A stretch of DNA of 64,000 bases from Bact-08 sp964533215. Lineage in GTDB: Bacteria; Bacteroidota; Bacteroidia; Bacteroidales; UBA932. The DNA lies in assembly GCA_964533215.1 (NCBI GenBank), contig CAZHLJ010000001.1:558001-622000 (forward strand). The letters run 5' to 3'. Shown piece by piece: positions 43,883 through 54,000 of the stretch. The notes beneath the pieces were generated by a model. That model ran no database searches and had not been told where the DNA came from. It worked only from the letters and a program-made list of their open reading frames with translations. Position numbers and translations under genes: made by a program. Positions within the stretch are counted from its first letter, which is position 1, and each line of letters opens with the position of its first letter.

Positions 43883-44926
43883 ATGAGAATAGAATATGAT
43901 ATTAAGCTAGGCTTTAAGGACGTGATGTTCAGGCCTAAGCGCTCAACACTGAAAAGCCGTTCGCAGGTAAAACTTGAACGTGTATTTAAGTTCCTGCACA
44001 GTAAAAGCGATTGGACCGGAATACCGGTTATGGCGGCCAATATGGATACTGTCGGAACTTTTGAAATGGCATTGGCTCTACAAAAACACAGACTTTTCAC
44101 TTCGATTCACAAACATTACAATGTTGAGGAGTGGAATGGTTTTCTGTTGAATGCCCCCAAAGGAATTGAGGATTTTATTGCTGTAAGCACCGGCACCAGC
44201 ACTAGTGATTTTGAAAAATTATGTCTGATATTCAATAACAATCCCCAATTAAGATTTATCTGCATTGATGTTGCTAATGGATATTCCGAGCATTTCGTCG
44301 CATTTGTTAAACAGATCCGCAAGAGGTTTGTAGACAAAGTTATAATTGCGGGAAATGTTGTTACAGGAGAGATGGTTGAGGAACTTCTGCTTGCAGGAGC
44401 TGATATTATAAAGGTTGGTATAGGGCCGGGCTCTGTGTGTACAACCCGCATAAAGACCGGAGTAGGATATCCTCAGCTTTCGGCAATAATTGAATGTGCA
44501 GATGCTGCTCATGGTCTGGGAGGACAGATAATAAGTGATGGAGGGTGTTCAACACCAGGAGACGTTGCAAAGGCATTTGGCGCAGGGGCTGACTTTGTAA
44601 TGCTGGGTGGAATGTTTGCCGGACATAATGAAAGTGGTGGAGAGCTGATAGAAAAAAATGGGGAGAAGGTTAAACTGTTTTACGGTATGAGCTCTGCAAC
44701 AGCTATGGAAAAACATTCAGGCGGGGTAGCCGAATATCGGGCCAGTGAGGGAAAAACTGTTTCTGTTCCTTATAGAGGTGCGGTAGATAAGACTGTCCTT
44801 GATATTCTGGGAGGGATTCGCAGCACATGTACATATGTTGGCGCTTCTCAGTTAAAGGAGCTCTCTAAGAGAACTACCTTCATAAGGGTGGCGGAGCAGG
44901 AAAACCAGGTTTATAATGAAGATTAG
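43883..44926 (+). CDS. guaC: GMP reductase
   Basis: A cytoplasmic enzyme of 347 residues that converts GMP to IMP with NADPH and ammonia release. It aligns by eye along its whole length with E. coli GuaC: start MRIEYDIKLGFKDVMFRPKR, PVMAANMDTVGTFEMALAL, the active-site loop GIGPGSVCTTRIKTGVGYPQ with Cys186 at the same number as in E. coli, and GGCSTPGDVAKAFGAGADFV and VPYRGAV. It is divergent from the FecR gene, with a 126-base gap. TATATTTG (43870-43877) resembles a Bacteroidota -7 box but would leave almost no leader. An HD-domain gene follows after 15 bases. Confidence 0.9.
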   Translation: MRIEYDIKLGFKDVMFRPKRSTLKSRSQVKLERVFKFLHSKSDWTGIPVMAANMDTVGTFEMALALQKHRLFTSIHKHYNVEEWNGFLLNAPKGIEDFIAVSTGTSTSDFEKLCLIFNNNPQLRFICIDVANGYSEHFVAFVKQIRKRFVDKVIIAGNVVTGEMVEELLLAGADIIKVGIGPGSVCTTRIKTGVGYPQLSAIIECADAAHGLGGQIISDGGCSTPGDVAKAFGAGADFVMLGGMFAGHNESGGELIEKNGEKVKLFYGMSSATAMEKHSGGVAEYRASEGKTVSVPYRGAVDKTVLDILGGIRSTCTYVGASQLKELSKRTTFIRVAEQENQVYNED

Positions 44927-44941
44927 CAATAACGGGTAATT

Positions 44942-45499
44942 ATGAAAAGCAGGGATCATTATATAGACCTCCTCAAGCAACAAATTAAAAATCCCAAGAT
45001 GATCGCTCACTGTCTGGCATCGGAGGCTGTTCTTAGAACGCTGGCCAGAAGATTCGGTGAGGATGAGGATTTATGGGGAATAGCTGGTTTGCTTCATGAT
45101 ATTGATGTAGAGATTACAAATGGCGATTCGAGGCGACATGGCCCGGAAGGGGCTGAGATGATTAAGAAAGAGGATTTGCCAATTGAGGCAGTGAATGCTG
45201 TCTATATGCACAACGAGAAGGCTACCGGTCAAAAACGCTCTACTATATTTGAGCATGCCCTTGCGGCAGGAGAGACAATAACAGGATTGATATTTGCTGT
45301 AGCCCTTGTATATCCGGACAAAAAAATATCCAGTGTCAAGTCCAAATCTGTAGTAAAGCGTATGAAGGAAAAAATCTTTGCTGCATCTGTAAACCGAGAG
45401 ACCATATTGGAATGTGAAGCCATAGGTATCCCTCTTGAAGAGTTCGTAGGACTATCTCTGGAGGCTCTTAGCCCGATTGAAAGGGAGCTAGGCTTTTAA
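44942..45499 (+). CDS. HD-domain phosphohydrolase-like protein
   Basis: A cytoplasmic protein of 185 residues. His23 in MIAHCLASE and the His52-Asp53 pair in LLHDIDVEITN make the HD metal site. HGPEGAEMI and YMHNEKATG supply further ligands. Small HDIG-type proteins of this size (about 185 residues) are common. The substrate is unknown, though phosphohydrolases and nucleotidases belong here. Its position 15 bases after guaC suggests a role in nucleotide metabolism. It ends two bases from the convergent sigma gene. Confidence 0.8.
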   Translation: MKSRDHYIDLLKQQIKNPKMIAHCLASEAVLRTLARRFGEDEDLWGIAGLLHDIDVEITNGDSRRHGPEGAEMIKKEDLPIEAVNAVYMHNEKATGQKRSTIFEHALAAGETITGLIFAVALVYPDKKISSVKSKSVVKRMKEKIFAASVNRETILECEAIGIPLEEFVGLSLEALSPIERELGF

Positions 45500-45501
45500 T
45501 G

Positions 45502-46032
45502 CTAGATTAAAAATGTGTATATATCACAGGATAATTTCTTTCTCATTAGTTTAATGCCTCTTGCTTTATGAGCTCTCACGCTGCTTGAAGCAAGGGAGAG
45601 CTCTTTTGCAATCTCTTCGCAGTTATAACCAATAAAAAGAAGCGACATCACCTTAGAGCATTGAGATGGGAGAGAGTTGACACACTCGTTGATTGTGTGC
45701 AACATTTCCGCTGTTGATATATGCTCTAGTATACACTCTTCAGAAATCTCAATCTCCTTGTTTTCCAAGTCGAGATCTGTATGATCTTTATTACATCTCA
45801 AATGGCTGATTGATTTGTTTTTCACAGCTATATAGAGATATGCCTCCAAATTTTTAATTTCGGAAAGATCTAATTTATCTACCCATAATTTTGCGAATAC
45901 ATCTTGTACGATATCTTCAGCTATATCTCTATTATTTACGATTTTAAAAGCAAAATAACAGAGCCTTTTATAATTTTGGATAAATAAGTTTTCTAAAAAA
46001 TGTAAGTCTAGATTTTCAAGATGTTTACTCAT
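45502..46032 (-). CDS. ECF sigma-70 factor at the end of the second locus
   Basis: A protein of 176 residues: region 2 (NLFIQNYKRLCYFAFKIV, DIAEDIVQDVFAKLWVDKL, LYIAVKNKSISHLR) and region 4 (VNSLPSQCSKVMSLLFIGYN, CEEIAKELSLASSSVRAHKA). It is of the type that pairs with FecR factors. It lies on the same strand as the second Sus-type operon, 59 bases after its last gene, so it may be read from the operon itself and form a positive loop with the FecR at 54537. That is inference from position. Confidence 0.85.
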   Translation of the reverse strand: MSKHLENLDLHFLENLFIQNYKRLCYFAFKIVNNRDIAEDIVQDVFAKLWVDKLDLSEIKNLEAYLYIAVKNKSISHLRCNKDHTDLDLENKEIEISEECILEHISTAEMLHTINECVNSLPSQCSKVMSLLFIGYNCEEIAKELSLASSSVRAHKARGIKLMRKKLSCDIYTFLI

Positions 46033-46091
46033 TTTAACTTTTACAACTGACTTATGCCCTAATGCTTATTTGCATTAGGGCAGTAATGGTG

Positions 46092-47084
46092 CTATTTGAT
46101 GAATGGTGTCCCTAAAAGCCTTTCCAGTAATGGTGTATATATTTCAATATCACCATGTCCTGCCTCATATTCTATGCTGGTTACATAACCTTTAGCGTCA
46201 GAGATTTTGACAACATTTCCGTTATTGTCAAGCTGGCAGGTAGTCGCCTTGTTGCCTTCGTTTATGGTTACAATATTTCCGCTGTATGAGAACGATTTTT
46301 GAAGAGTCTTTCCTTTAACGCTGTTTATTTGTTTGTTCAGGTATTCAAACATAAGGAGTTCATTGCTGGAGTAGTTTTCCCCTGACTTGGCCTCAAACAT
46401 CTCTATTCCTGTGATTTTCCCAGTAATATAATTGTATTCTTGCTTATAAAGGGAACGCTTGAATATCTTTTCATCTTTCTCGTCGTGGATGTCACATGTA
46501 ATTCTGTTCACAACGATATTTCCATTGCTGTCATACTCATAAATATTCGTCTCTGTTTTTAGTAGAACATATGTATTGTTGAATTTGTCACCGGTTCCTA
46601 CATCAGCTCTAGGCCGGTAACTCTTGACTACCTGCTTTTTTACTCTTCCATCGTTGTATAGAGATAAGTATTGAGCTTGCGTTTTGCGTGCGACCTTTGG
46701 CAGAACCCAGAATAGGTGATACTTCCCCTCCCCAAGCTTGAGTTTAAGAGAGTCATCAATTTTTTTGATGGAATCCTGGTCAATGGAAGGGATCAGATCA
46801 TAGGCAGAATAGGTTCTTGAGTTAGCCGCGTGGCTTACTTTTATTCCTCCAACTGTGTCTCCCGCAGTGTTCAGGCACCACACAGAATCCAGCATATCGT
46901 TTGAATAATAGAGGATCTGTTTGAATTCTCCCCATTTGTCATTCTTGCTGTTAATGGTTTTTGCACGGAAGCTGTTTTTCTTAATTACGAATTCTGTTTC
47001 CTTGGATGGCTTGAAATCGGAACTTTTAGTACAAGAGACTATGATACCGAATGTCGCCAGTGTTAATAGGATATATTTTTTCAT
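46092..47084 (-). CDS. Lipoprotein of the second locus, hypothetical
   Basis: A lipoprotein of 330 residues from ATG 47084 (MKKYILLTLATFGIIVSC, Cys18); the frame is open 15 codons further but would overlap the PKD-like gene. The mature part has YD-repeat-like short strands, for example NIYEYDSNGNIVVNRITCDI and TTCQLDNNGNVVKISDAKGY, which recall RHS/YD units in secreted proteins. No enzyme motif. It takes the place of the esterase and thioredoxin genes of the first locus. Confidence 0.65.
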   Translation of the reverse strand: MKKYILLTLATFGIIVSCTKSSDFKPSKETEFVIKKNSFRAKTINSKNDKWGEFKQILYYSNDMLDSVWCLNTAGDTVGGIKVSHAANSRTYSAYDLIPSIDQDSIKKIDDSLKLKLGEGKYHLFWVLPKVARKTQAQYLSLYNDGRVKKQVVKSYRPRADVGTGDKFNNTYVLLKTETNIYEYDSNGNIVVNRITCDIHDEKDEKIFKRSLYKQEYNYITGKITGIEMFEAKSGENYSSNELLMFEYLNKQINSVKGKTLQKSFSYSGNIVTINEGNKATTCQLDNNGNVVKISDAKGYVTSIEYEAGHGDIEIYTPLLERLLGTPFIK

Positions 47085-47106
47085 TGTTAATCTAATAATA
47101 GTTGGT

Positions 47107-48705
47107 TTATTTAAAAGCACTCTGCACATTTATAGCTGTGATTTTACCAAATCCTCTAAAGAGTCCATGGTGTGCGGGATTTTTCTCAAGAGCACCTGTG
47201 CCTAGTGCTGAGATTGCAATTGTTATTACCTTGCCCTCTTTAGTGCTTCCATTGTATGTTGTAAGTACCAACATCCTGTTATTTGATGAAACGGTCAGTG
47301 TCTTTACTTCAGCAGCCGGGTTTGGATTAGTATAGTCAATGAGACCCTGATATGTTTTCCAAGCCATCATTGAGGTTATCTCATCTCCGGCAGGTACTTC
47401 ATATTCAAGATTAGCTGTAGGGTTATTTGGAGAAGCAGTTATTACTGAGTAGATTTTTTTATCGGTGGCATAGTATATTACATCCTGATTTTCTGTACCA
47501 TTGAAAAATCTTGCATTGCTGATTTCGGGCAGATTGTTGAAGTTTATAATGTAAAGCGGCTTGCCATTATCTTTAGCATTTGCATCATACCAGGCAACTC
47601 TTTTTGTAACATAAGAGTATATTGGGCCGACACCTTTTCCGGTAGCAGGGTCTTTTTCTTGTAATATTGTGTGCATTTTCTTGTTGTCACCGCTGAACAT
47701 AGCCCTGCATGTGAATTTCTGGAGTTTGTTATGGTCGAATGGAGCGTCAGGGGCCAGTTTGCCACTATCAAAAATCTTAAGCCTGCTAGCCATGTCAAAT
47801 TCCAGTATCCTGCCATTTTTTTCGTCAAAGCCTAATCCGTTTTCCCATTCAGGTCTGTAGAAAATGCCCATATAGTAATCTGACAGGTCATTTGTCAAAA
47901 GGAAATAGGAATATACTTTATTGTTTTGCTGCATTCCTCTTGGGTAAATCTTGCCATTTATCGACAAAAGCTCATATCCGCTGTTTGGCTCATATCCAAT
48001 TGTCTCAACATTGTAATTTTTCGGATCTATGATGAACATACTGCCATTTCCATCAATGTAGGAGTAGTCAAATGGGTCAACCCGGTCTATTGTCCGGTCA
48101 GAGCCAATAGTGAGTGATCTGTTGACTCCATATATTGTTGATTTTATAGATGTGGCAACTCCTCCTATCTTGCGTTTGTTTATTCTGGAGTAGAGATTCC
48201 GCATTACTGTATCCTTATCCTTGGAATAGGAGGCAGTAAAATTATAGGCCATTATCAGTGAGACATCAGAGGTTTGGTTGTCTCTTGTATCACAAACTAC
48301 GATGCCGCTGCCAAACTGACTTTTTACAGTGAGGTCAAAAATCTCTTCTTGAATAATTCCGCAGGATTTGTCTTTTACCTCATAGATCAGTTTATATGCA
48401 TTGCCTTCTGGCCGGACATCGATACACTTTTTTAATGTCATGGTGGTGTCCAAAAGGGTAGGCTTTATTAAATTGCCTTCTAATATCCATCTATATGACA
48501 GGTTGCTGTCTTTAACGCCCTCTTTATAGACGATCGGTTTTATCTCAAGTGTGTCTAAGGCAAACACGGAATATGAATTAGGAGCACCTCCCATATCAAT
48601 TACAATGGGATTTACGAGCCGATAGTTCAGAGAAGAGTCATCTTTATAACATGAGGTTATAAATAGAGCAATCAATGCTAAGAATGTATATATTTTTTTG
48701 TTCAT
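47107..48705 (-). CDS. PKD-like family lipoprotein (second locus)
   Basis: A lipoprotein of 532 residues (MNKKIYTFLALIALFITSC, Cys19). The N-terminal PKD-like sandwich (about 30-125) contains LSYRWILEGNLIKPTLLDTT and LIYEVKDKSCGIIQEEIFDL. The rest is strand-rich, with a KIYSVITASPNNPTANLEY-type repeat pattern. It is a positional and structural paralogue of the gene at 35307, with weak sequence identity. Surface ligand binding is likely. Confidence 0.7.
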   Translation of the reverse strand: MNKKIYTFLALIALFITSCYKDDSSLNYRLVNPIVIDMGGAPNSYSVFALDTLEIKPIVYKEGVKDSNLSYRWILEGNLIKPTLLDTTMTLKKCIDVRPEGNAYKLIYEVKDKSCGIIQEEIFDLTVKSQFGSGIVVCDTRDNQTSDVSLIMAYNFTASYSKDKDTVMRNLYSRINKRKIGGVATSIKSTIYGVNRSLTIGSDRTIDRVDPFDYSYIDGNGSMFIIDPKNYNVETIGYEPNSGYELLSINGKIYPRGMQQNNKVYSYFLLTNDLSDYYMGIFYRPEWENGLGFDEKNGRILEFDMASRLKIFDSGKLAPDAPFDHNKLQKFTCRAMFSGDNKKMHTILQEKDPATGKGVGPIYSYVTKRVAWYDANAKDNGKPLYIINFNNLPEISNARFFNGTENQDVIYYATDKKIYSVITASPNNPTANLEYEVPAGDEITSMMAWKTYQGLIDYTNPNPAAEVKTLTVSSNNRMLVLTTYNGSTKEGKVITIAISALGTGALEKNPAHHGLFRGFGKITAINVQSAFK

Positions 48706-48731
48706 TTCTCTATATTAATTGATGTTAGTAA

Positions 48732-49490
48732 TTATGGCATTACGACAGGTTTCCCCATTTCCGGGCCATCTGAGTGAGCTAAAGGCTTGCCCGGGTGTGA
48801 ATTGTTGTACTTTGACAGTTCAAATTTCACGAATGCGGCATAAGCTCTCATTTCGACATATTTCATTGTCCATCTTTTAGGATCAGGATTTTTAGGGTCT
48901 GCACTACCATTTGTTGACCAATATGGTAAAGATTTTAATCCTGTGACTTTAAGAATAAACTCATACCATGAATTTGAATACTCTCCAAAACTGGATTTCA
49001 AACGAGTCCAATTTTCCGGTCGTGTGAATTTGCTGGTAATTGATACAGAATATGTTGCTTCATTTAAGTCGATTACCGGAAAATCCTCACTGGAGCGGAG
49101 TTTTATCCTGGCAACATAAATAGAGTCATCCAAAACAGAAGAGTAGTTGATTTTTATTGTGACATATCCCAAATAGCTTTTTGCAGGGACTTCCGCAGCG
49201 ATAACCTTAAACATATCGTCCGATGCAGTACTCAGGGAGTCTTTTACAATATCCACATTTATCTTTCTCAACTTATCGGAAGAAAAGCCTGTCACCATCA
49301 AAGGTACGTTTACAGTGTCAGATCCTAATTGTTTGTTAGCAATGTTTTCTACAAAACTGTAGACTGTCTCCTTGTTACTGAAATAGACTCCGGCCTCTTG
49401 TTTGTACAGTAGAGGTTCGTCTTTTTTGCAGGAGCTTGCCATTGAAAGAATGATAAGCGTGAAGTTCAGGAGTATAATTGATTTTTTCAT
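48732..49490 (-). CDS. DUF4843 lipoprotein (second locus)
   Basis: A lipoprotein of 252 residues with a signal peptide rich in Ile/Leu ending in MASSC (Cys21). Family landmarks: LLYKQEAGVYFSNKETVYSF, VNVPLMVTGFSSDKLRKINV and a C-terminal FGEYSNSWYEFILKVTG. Paralogue of 36984, between SusD and PKD-like as there. Surface role inferred from the family. Confidence 0.8.
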   Translation of the reverse strand: MKKSIILLNFTLIILSMASSCKKDEPLLYKQEAGVYFSNKETVYSFVENIANKQLGSDTVNVPLMVTGFSSDKLRKINVDIVKDSLSTASDDMFKVIAAEVPAKSYLGYVTIKINYSSVLDDSIYVARIKLRSSEDFPVIDLNEATYSVSITSKFTRPENWTRLKSSFGEYSNSWYEFILKVTGLKSLPYWSTNGSADPKNPDPKRWTMKYVEMRAYAAFVKFELSKYNNSHPGKPLAHSDGPEMGKPVVMP

Positions 49491-49507
49491 TTTAGTAGAA
49501 TTAACTA

Positions 49508-51016
49508 TTATTTAGAATTTCTATTGTCTTCTCTCCCTCCGATTTCGATTTCGTCTTTTGGTATAGGGAGTACGAAAATATCATTGCCTGGTGCTTTTGG
49601 AGAACCTGGAATCATTTTTCCAAGACGTTTGTAGTAGAAGAAGAGCTGTCCCTCTCCGATATACTCTTTCCTCCACTCTTTTTCGATTTCATTGTTGATT
49701 TCGTCTGTAGTAAGAGTTGGTAGCAGATTCTTTGAATAAGAGATACCTCTTGATACTCTTACCCTGTTCAGCATATTGACTGCTTTTGCCTTATCGCCCA
49801 TGTTGTTGTAGCATTCTGCAGCGTAATAGAATAATTCAGGTTTCCTAATCAATGGCATCTTGCTTCTGCCAGGAGATGTAGACTCAGGATGCTCCCAGAA
49901 TTTTAAAAATGTCCAGTCCAATGTTGACTTATTATAAAGTCTCATATATCTTATATCTGATGCTCCTGTGTTATCTGCCAGTTCATACAATAGCTTGGCA
50001 TCGGCCTCCGAGTGGTAGAAATAACTCAAGTTCTTTGATACCATGAATCCGGATTTGATCTCATACTCTTCAACGAATGGCTTGATATTCTCATACATCT
50101 TGTAAACATCTATCCTGAAAATATGCTCTTCGCTAAAAGAGAGATCCCTTGCTTTTTCCTCTACGTGAACAGACCGATCTGGATTTACCCAACCAATAGG
50201 AGGATTTGTTTCATCAATAAATTTCTGTAAACGTTCCAAAGCTTCCGGATATTTACCCTCCCACATATACACTCTCGCCTGCAATGCCCTTACTGCGTAA
50301 TAGTTAAATCTGCTTCTTCTTTCTGAGAAAAATCCGTCAGTATTTGGTAACTCATATTCAGGTCCTTGTGAAACTTGATTATAAACATCGTAATAGGCTA
50401 ATAATTTTTCGGCCTCTTTCAGGTCTGCGTTGATAAATGCCAGAACCTGCTCTTCTGTGTGTTGAGGTGTCAACTCTTTGCTGAACTTGGTCACAAAGGG
50501 GATGCACTTCCTTTTAAGCGAAGAGGGGTCGTTAGCTATGTTTCCCCAACCGAACATCCTGAGCAGATCAAAATGAAGGAATGCTCTCAAACCAAGAGCC
50601 TCGGCCTTAATTATTGAATATACAGTAGGGTGCAGGCTGGCTTTTTTAACTTCTAGAGCTTCCAGGATTGAATTGAGGTTTGCAATTATTCTGTAATTTT
50701 TATTCCAGATATTGTCGGTAGTAGATAAATATTTGTCGTATTCATAACGGGTGGCATATATATATTTGTTACCCTCCTTAAGCTTGTATGACTGAGCAAG
50801 ATTATCTAAAAATGTAACAGTCATTTCTCTTCCATATATAGAAGGATCACCCATTAGGATATATGTTCCGATAAGGGCATCTTTAAACCCAGACTCGTTC
50901 TCAAACAGACGGTCTTGTTTTATCTCTGTTTTCGGTTGGATGTCCAGCCACTTTGAGCAAGAACTCAGAGAGAGGATGGATGCTGTAATAATTATTATAT
51001 ATTTTGTGTTTCTCAT
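49508..51016 (-). CDS. SusD/RagB-type surface lipoprotein (second locus)
   Basis: A lipoprotein of 502 residues (IIITASILSLSSC, then SKWLDIQPKTEIKQDRLFEN). Typical helices: IKAEALGLRAFLHFDLLRMF, and KMPLIRKPELFYYAAECYNN in the C-terminal half. Ending FVLPIPKDEIEIGGREDNRN. It is the lid lipoprotein of the SusC below and a paralogue of 37767. Confidence 0.9.
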   Translation of the reverse strand: MRNTKYIIIITASILSLSSCSKWLDIQPKTEIKQDRLFENESGFKDALIGTYILMGDPSIYGREMTVTFLDNLAQSYKLKEGNKYIYATRYEYDKYLSTTDNIWNKNYRIIANLNSILEALEVKKASLHPTVYSIIKAEALGLRAFLHFDLLRMFGWGNIANDPSSLKRKCIPFVTKFSKELTPQHTEEQVLAFINADLKEAEKLLAYYDVYNQVSQGPEYELPNTDGFFSERRSRFNYYAVRALQARVYMWEGKYPEALERLQKFIDETNPPIGWVNPDRSVHVEEKARDLSFSEEHIFRIDVYKMYENIKPFVEEYEIKSGFMVSKNLSYFYHSEADAKLLYELADNTGASDIRYMRLYNKSTLDWTFLKFWEHPESTSPGRSKMPLIRKPELFYYAAECYNNMGDKAKAVNMLNRVRVSRGISYSKNLLPTLTTDEINNEIEKEWRKEYIGEGQLFFYYKRLGKMIPGSPKAPGNDIFVLPIPKDEIEIGGREDNRNSK

Positions 51017-51029
51017 AATCAGTCAGTTT

Positions 51030-54000
51030 TTATAAGGTAAATGATAATGATGCATTGAATGTTCTGGCAAAAGGATAGTATGTGCCTCTCTCGATTTTTA
51101 TTGATGATAATGTGAATAGGTCATTTACATTAAACTTCATGATAATCCTTTCAAAACCGACTCTCTTGACAAACTTGTGCCGGTAAAAATCATACGATAG
51201 CTGAAACGATGATGCCTTAAGCTCATTAAGATCTTGTACGAAACGGGAAGTTGCCTGAGTGATAGGTGAAGCCATTGCATCCTTCTCAGAAACATATACC
51301 TTGGCCAGAGCTTTATATGGACTGTGATCTCCGGGCTTTCTCCACCTGTCTGTGTATATTCTATAATCGACATTGTTGTTCATATTGGCATTTTCTACCT
51401 TTTCGACAAGAGTCTGGTTATACATCTGTCCACCATATTGGAACATAAATACTGCGTTAAGCCCAAACCCTTTATATTCACAGCTCAACCCAAAATTACC
51501 CTGAACCTTAGGCAAAGCATCTCCACATATAACCTGATAGGAAGGGTTGTATTCATATGTCCTTCTTTTCTTTCCATCCTTGTCTGTTACCAAATATATC
51601 TCCCTTCCGTTGGCCGGATCAATTCCTAAAGATTTCATGGCCCATATGGCATTCATTGACACGCCATCATAATATTTCTTTATTGGTTTGTTTGAAGAGA
51701 GAGATAGATTATTTTGCTTTTCATTGAAATTCTTCATTGCCTCCGAAATCTGGCTCAATGTGTTTTTATTTCTGGAGAGCATTAATGATAGTGAGAAAAA
51801 TGACCTGTCAGAAGGTCTTTGCCATACTACATAAGAAGATCTCATGTCGAATCCTCGGTTGTGGACTTTCCCTATATTTTCCTGAACTGTGTTGAATCCG
51901 GTAGATGGGGCAAGGGTCAAGGGGTTCACGGCATTATTTGTAATTCCGTTATAATATTCAAAAGTGAGGGATAGCCTGTTTTTGTAATTCATGTCCAGGC
52001 CATAGTTCTGCTCAAACTTCTGTTGCCATCTCAAAGTCTCGTTTTTCATGGATAGTAACTGTGTCCCAAGGAATCCTTCATAAGTTCGGTCAAGGAAGTA
52101 TTGATATGATGCGATTGCATTGTATGCGGCTGAACTTTGTGATCCGGTCGATCCGGTTGTCGCACGCAATCTGAATTGAGTGAAATTGCTGTTGTTAAAC
52201 CATTTTTCCTTGTTTATGTTCCAGCTTGCACCCATGCTCCAGAATGCTCCCCATCGGCTATTTGCACCGTACTGGCTGGAAGCACTTTGTCTGAATGTCC
52301 CGTCAATGTTTATTCTATTGTCATAAGAGTAGTTCAGTGATAGATAGTATCCGAAATCTCTTATCGTCTGCTCTTTTCCTGTAGGCTTACTGTCCAATAC
52401 ATACTGGCGGGCAAAAATAATATCGTTCATCTTATCGCTTGGGAAACCTTCTGCTTTCTGAAGGTTTGTAACATATCTTTTCTGAGAGATATCAAGACCT
52501 CCATTTGCGTATATATTGTTCTTGGGAAAAATTTCTCTGTTAAACTGAAGGTCAAACTTTCCACTTACGTTGCTTTGCTCTCCTTGCTCCAAATCATATG
52601 ATCCTTTCCTGAAGGCCATCTCTCCTGTGTAGGATTGAAATTTCAAGTGGTCGGCCGGATAAAACTGATCGCCTCTGCTTCTCTGCTCTGTAAGCCCGAA
52701 ACGGGTGGTTGCCTTGAGACCATCTAGAATGAACCACTGAAGATCAAAGTTGTTGGTTATATCGATATACTTTTTCTGAAGTAAGGTCTGAAGCTTGGCA
52801 TTGTAAAGCGGGTTCGCCATAAACCCGACCTCTTTGTACCAAGAATTTACTGTCACATCATTTCCGGGATCCAATTGAGGAATAATGTTTTTGGAAAGAT
52901 TGCCATATTGGTCGTATGGAGTATAATATGGGTTAAGCTCTGCATATTCACTGAAACTTCCATATTTTGAATCATTTGATTCATTAGAAGAGATGTTTAA
53001 CTGATTTCTGAAGAGAAATTTATTATGACGGTAGGAGAGGGTTACACCCCCTGCAATATTCGTCCTGTCGGAACCTTTCATGACTCCCGAAACCTTGTTG
53101 TATGATAAATCCACAATAGCCTTAAGCTTATTGTCTCCAAGTTCGACAGATATTCCATGCTTTGTCCCAACTCCAAGCTGAAGCGGCTTTGCCAGCCAAT
53201 CTGTATTTATTCCTGAAACTACGGCAGCGAGCTTCTGATTGTATAATTTATTCATCATTCTGACTGAATTGAACGATGCCTCAGGGTCGTCATACATTCC
53301 AAACTCCTTTTCGATCTCTAGTTTCTGAGCAGAATTAGTCAAGTTGTATGAACTTAAGTCCGGGGCCTGAATCTCTACACTGCCATTATATGAAAGTCTG
53401 AAGTTGGATGCCGGATTCTTTTTAAGTTCTATTACAATAACTCCATTAGCTGCTTTTGACCCATATATTGCTTTTGCAGAAGCGTCTTTTAGAATTGTAA
53501 GACTTTCTACTCTGTCCATGTCCAGATCTATCACTTTTTGGATAGACACTTCAAAACCGTCCAAAACAAAAAGAGGGGCATTAGGATCGTTCTGGTACAT
53601 GGCCTTTAGGTCAGTCTCTTCCAATTTGATTGAAGATTCTCCTCTTATTGCAAGAGATGGCATTGCATTAGGGTCTGAACCCAGGCTAAGATTATTCATG
53701 AAGAAAACCGATGGGTCCAGATTTTTTAATGACTGCAGTACATTGGAATTCCCCACGCGTTTCAGGTCTTCTTTGCTTATTGAAAGGACTGAGCCAGTAA
53801 ATGTGTTTGCCTTTCTTTCGAATACTCCATTTACCACAACTTCTCCCATAGATACGATATCATTCTCCATTACAACCTTGATCTCAGCCATGTTGCTTGT
53901 GACCTTTCTTACGACTGTCTTCATACCCAGAAATGAAAAAACGAGCTCCTGACCTATCTCTGCTGATATTGAGAATCTACCATTTTTATCTGTAATGACA

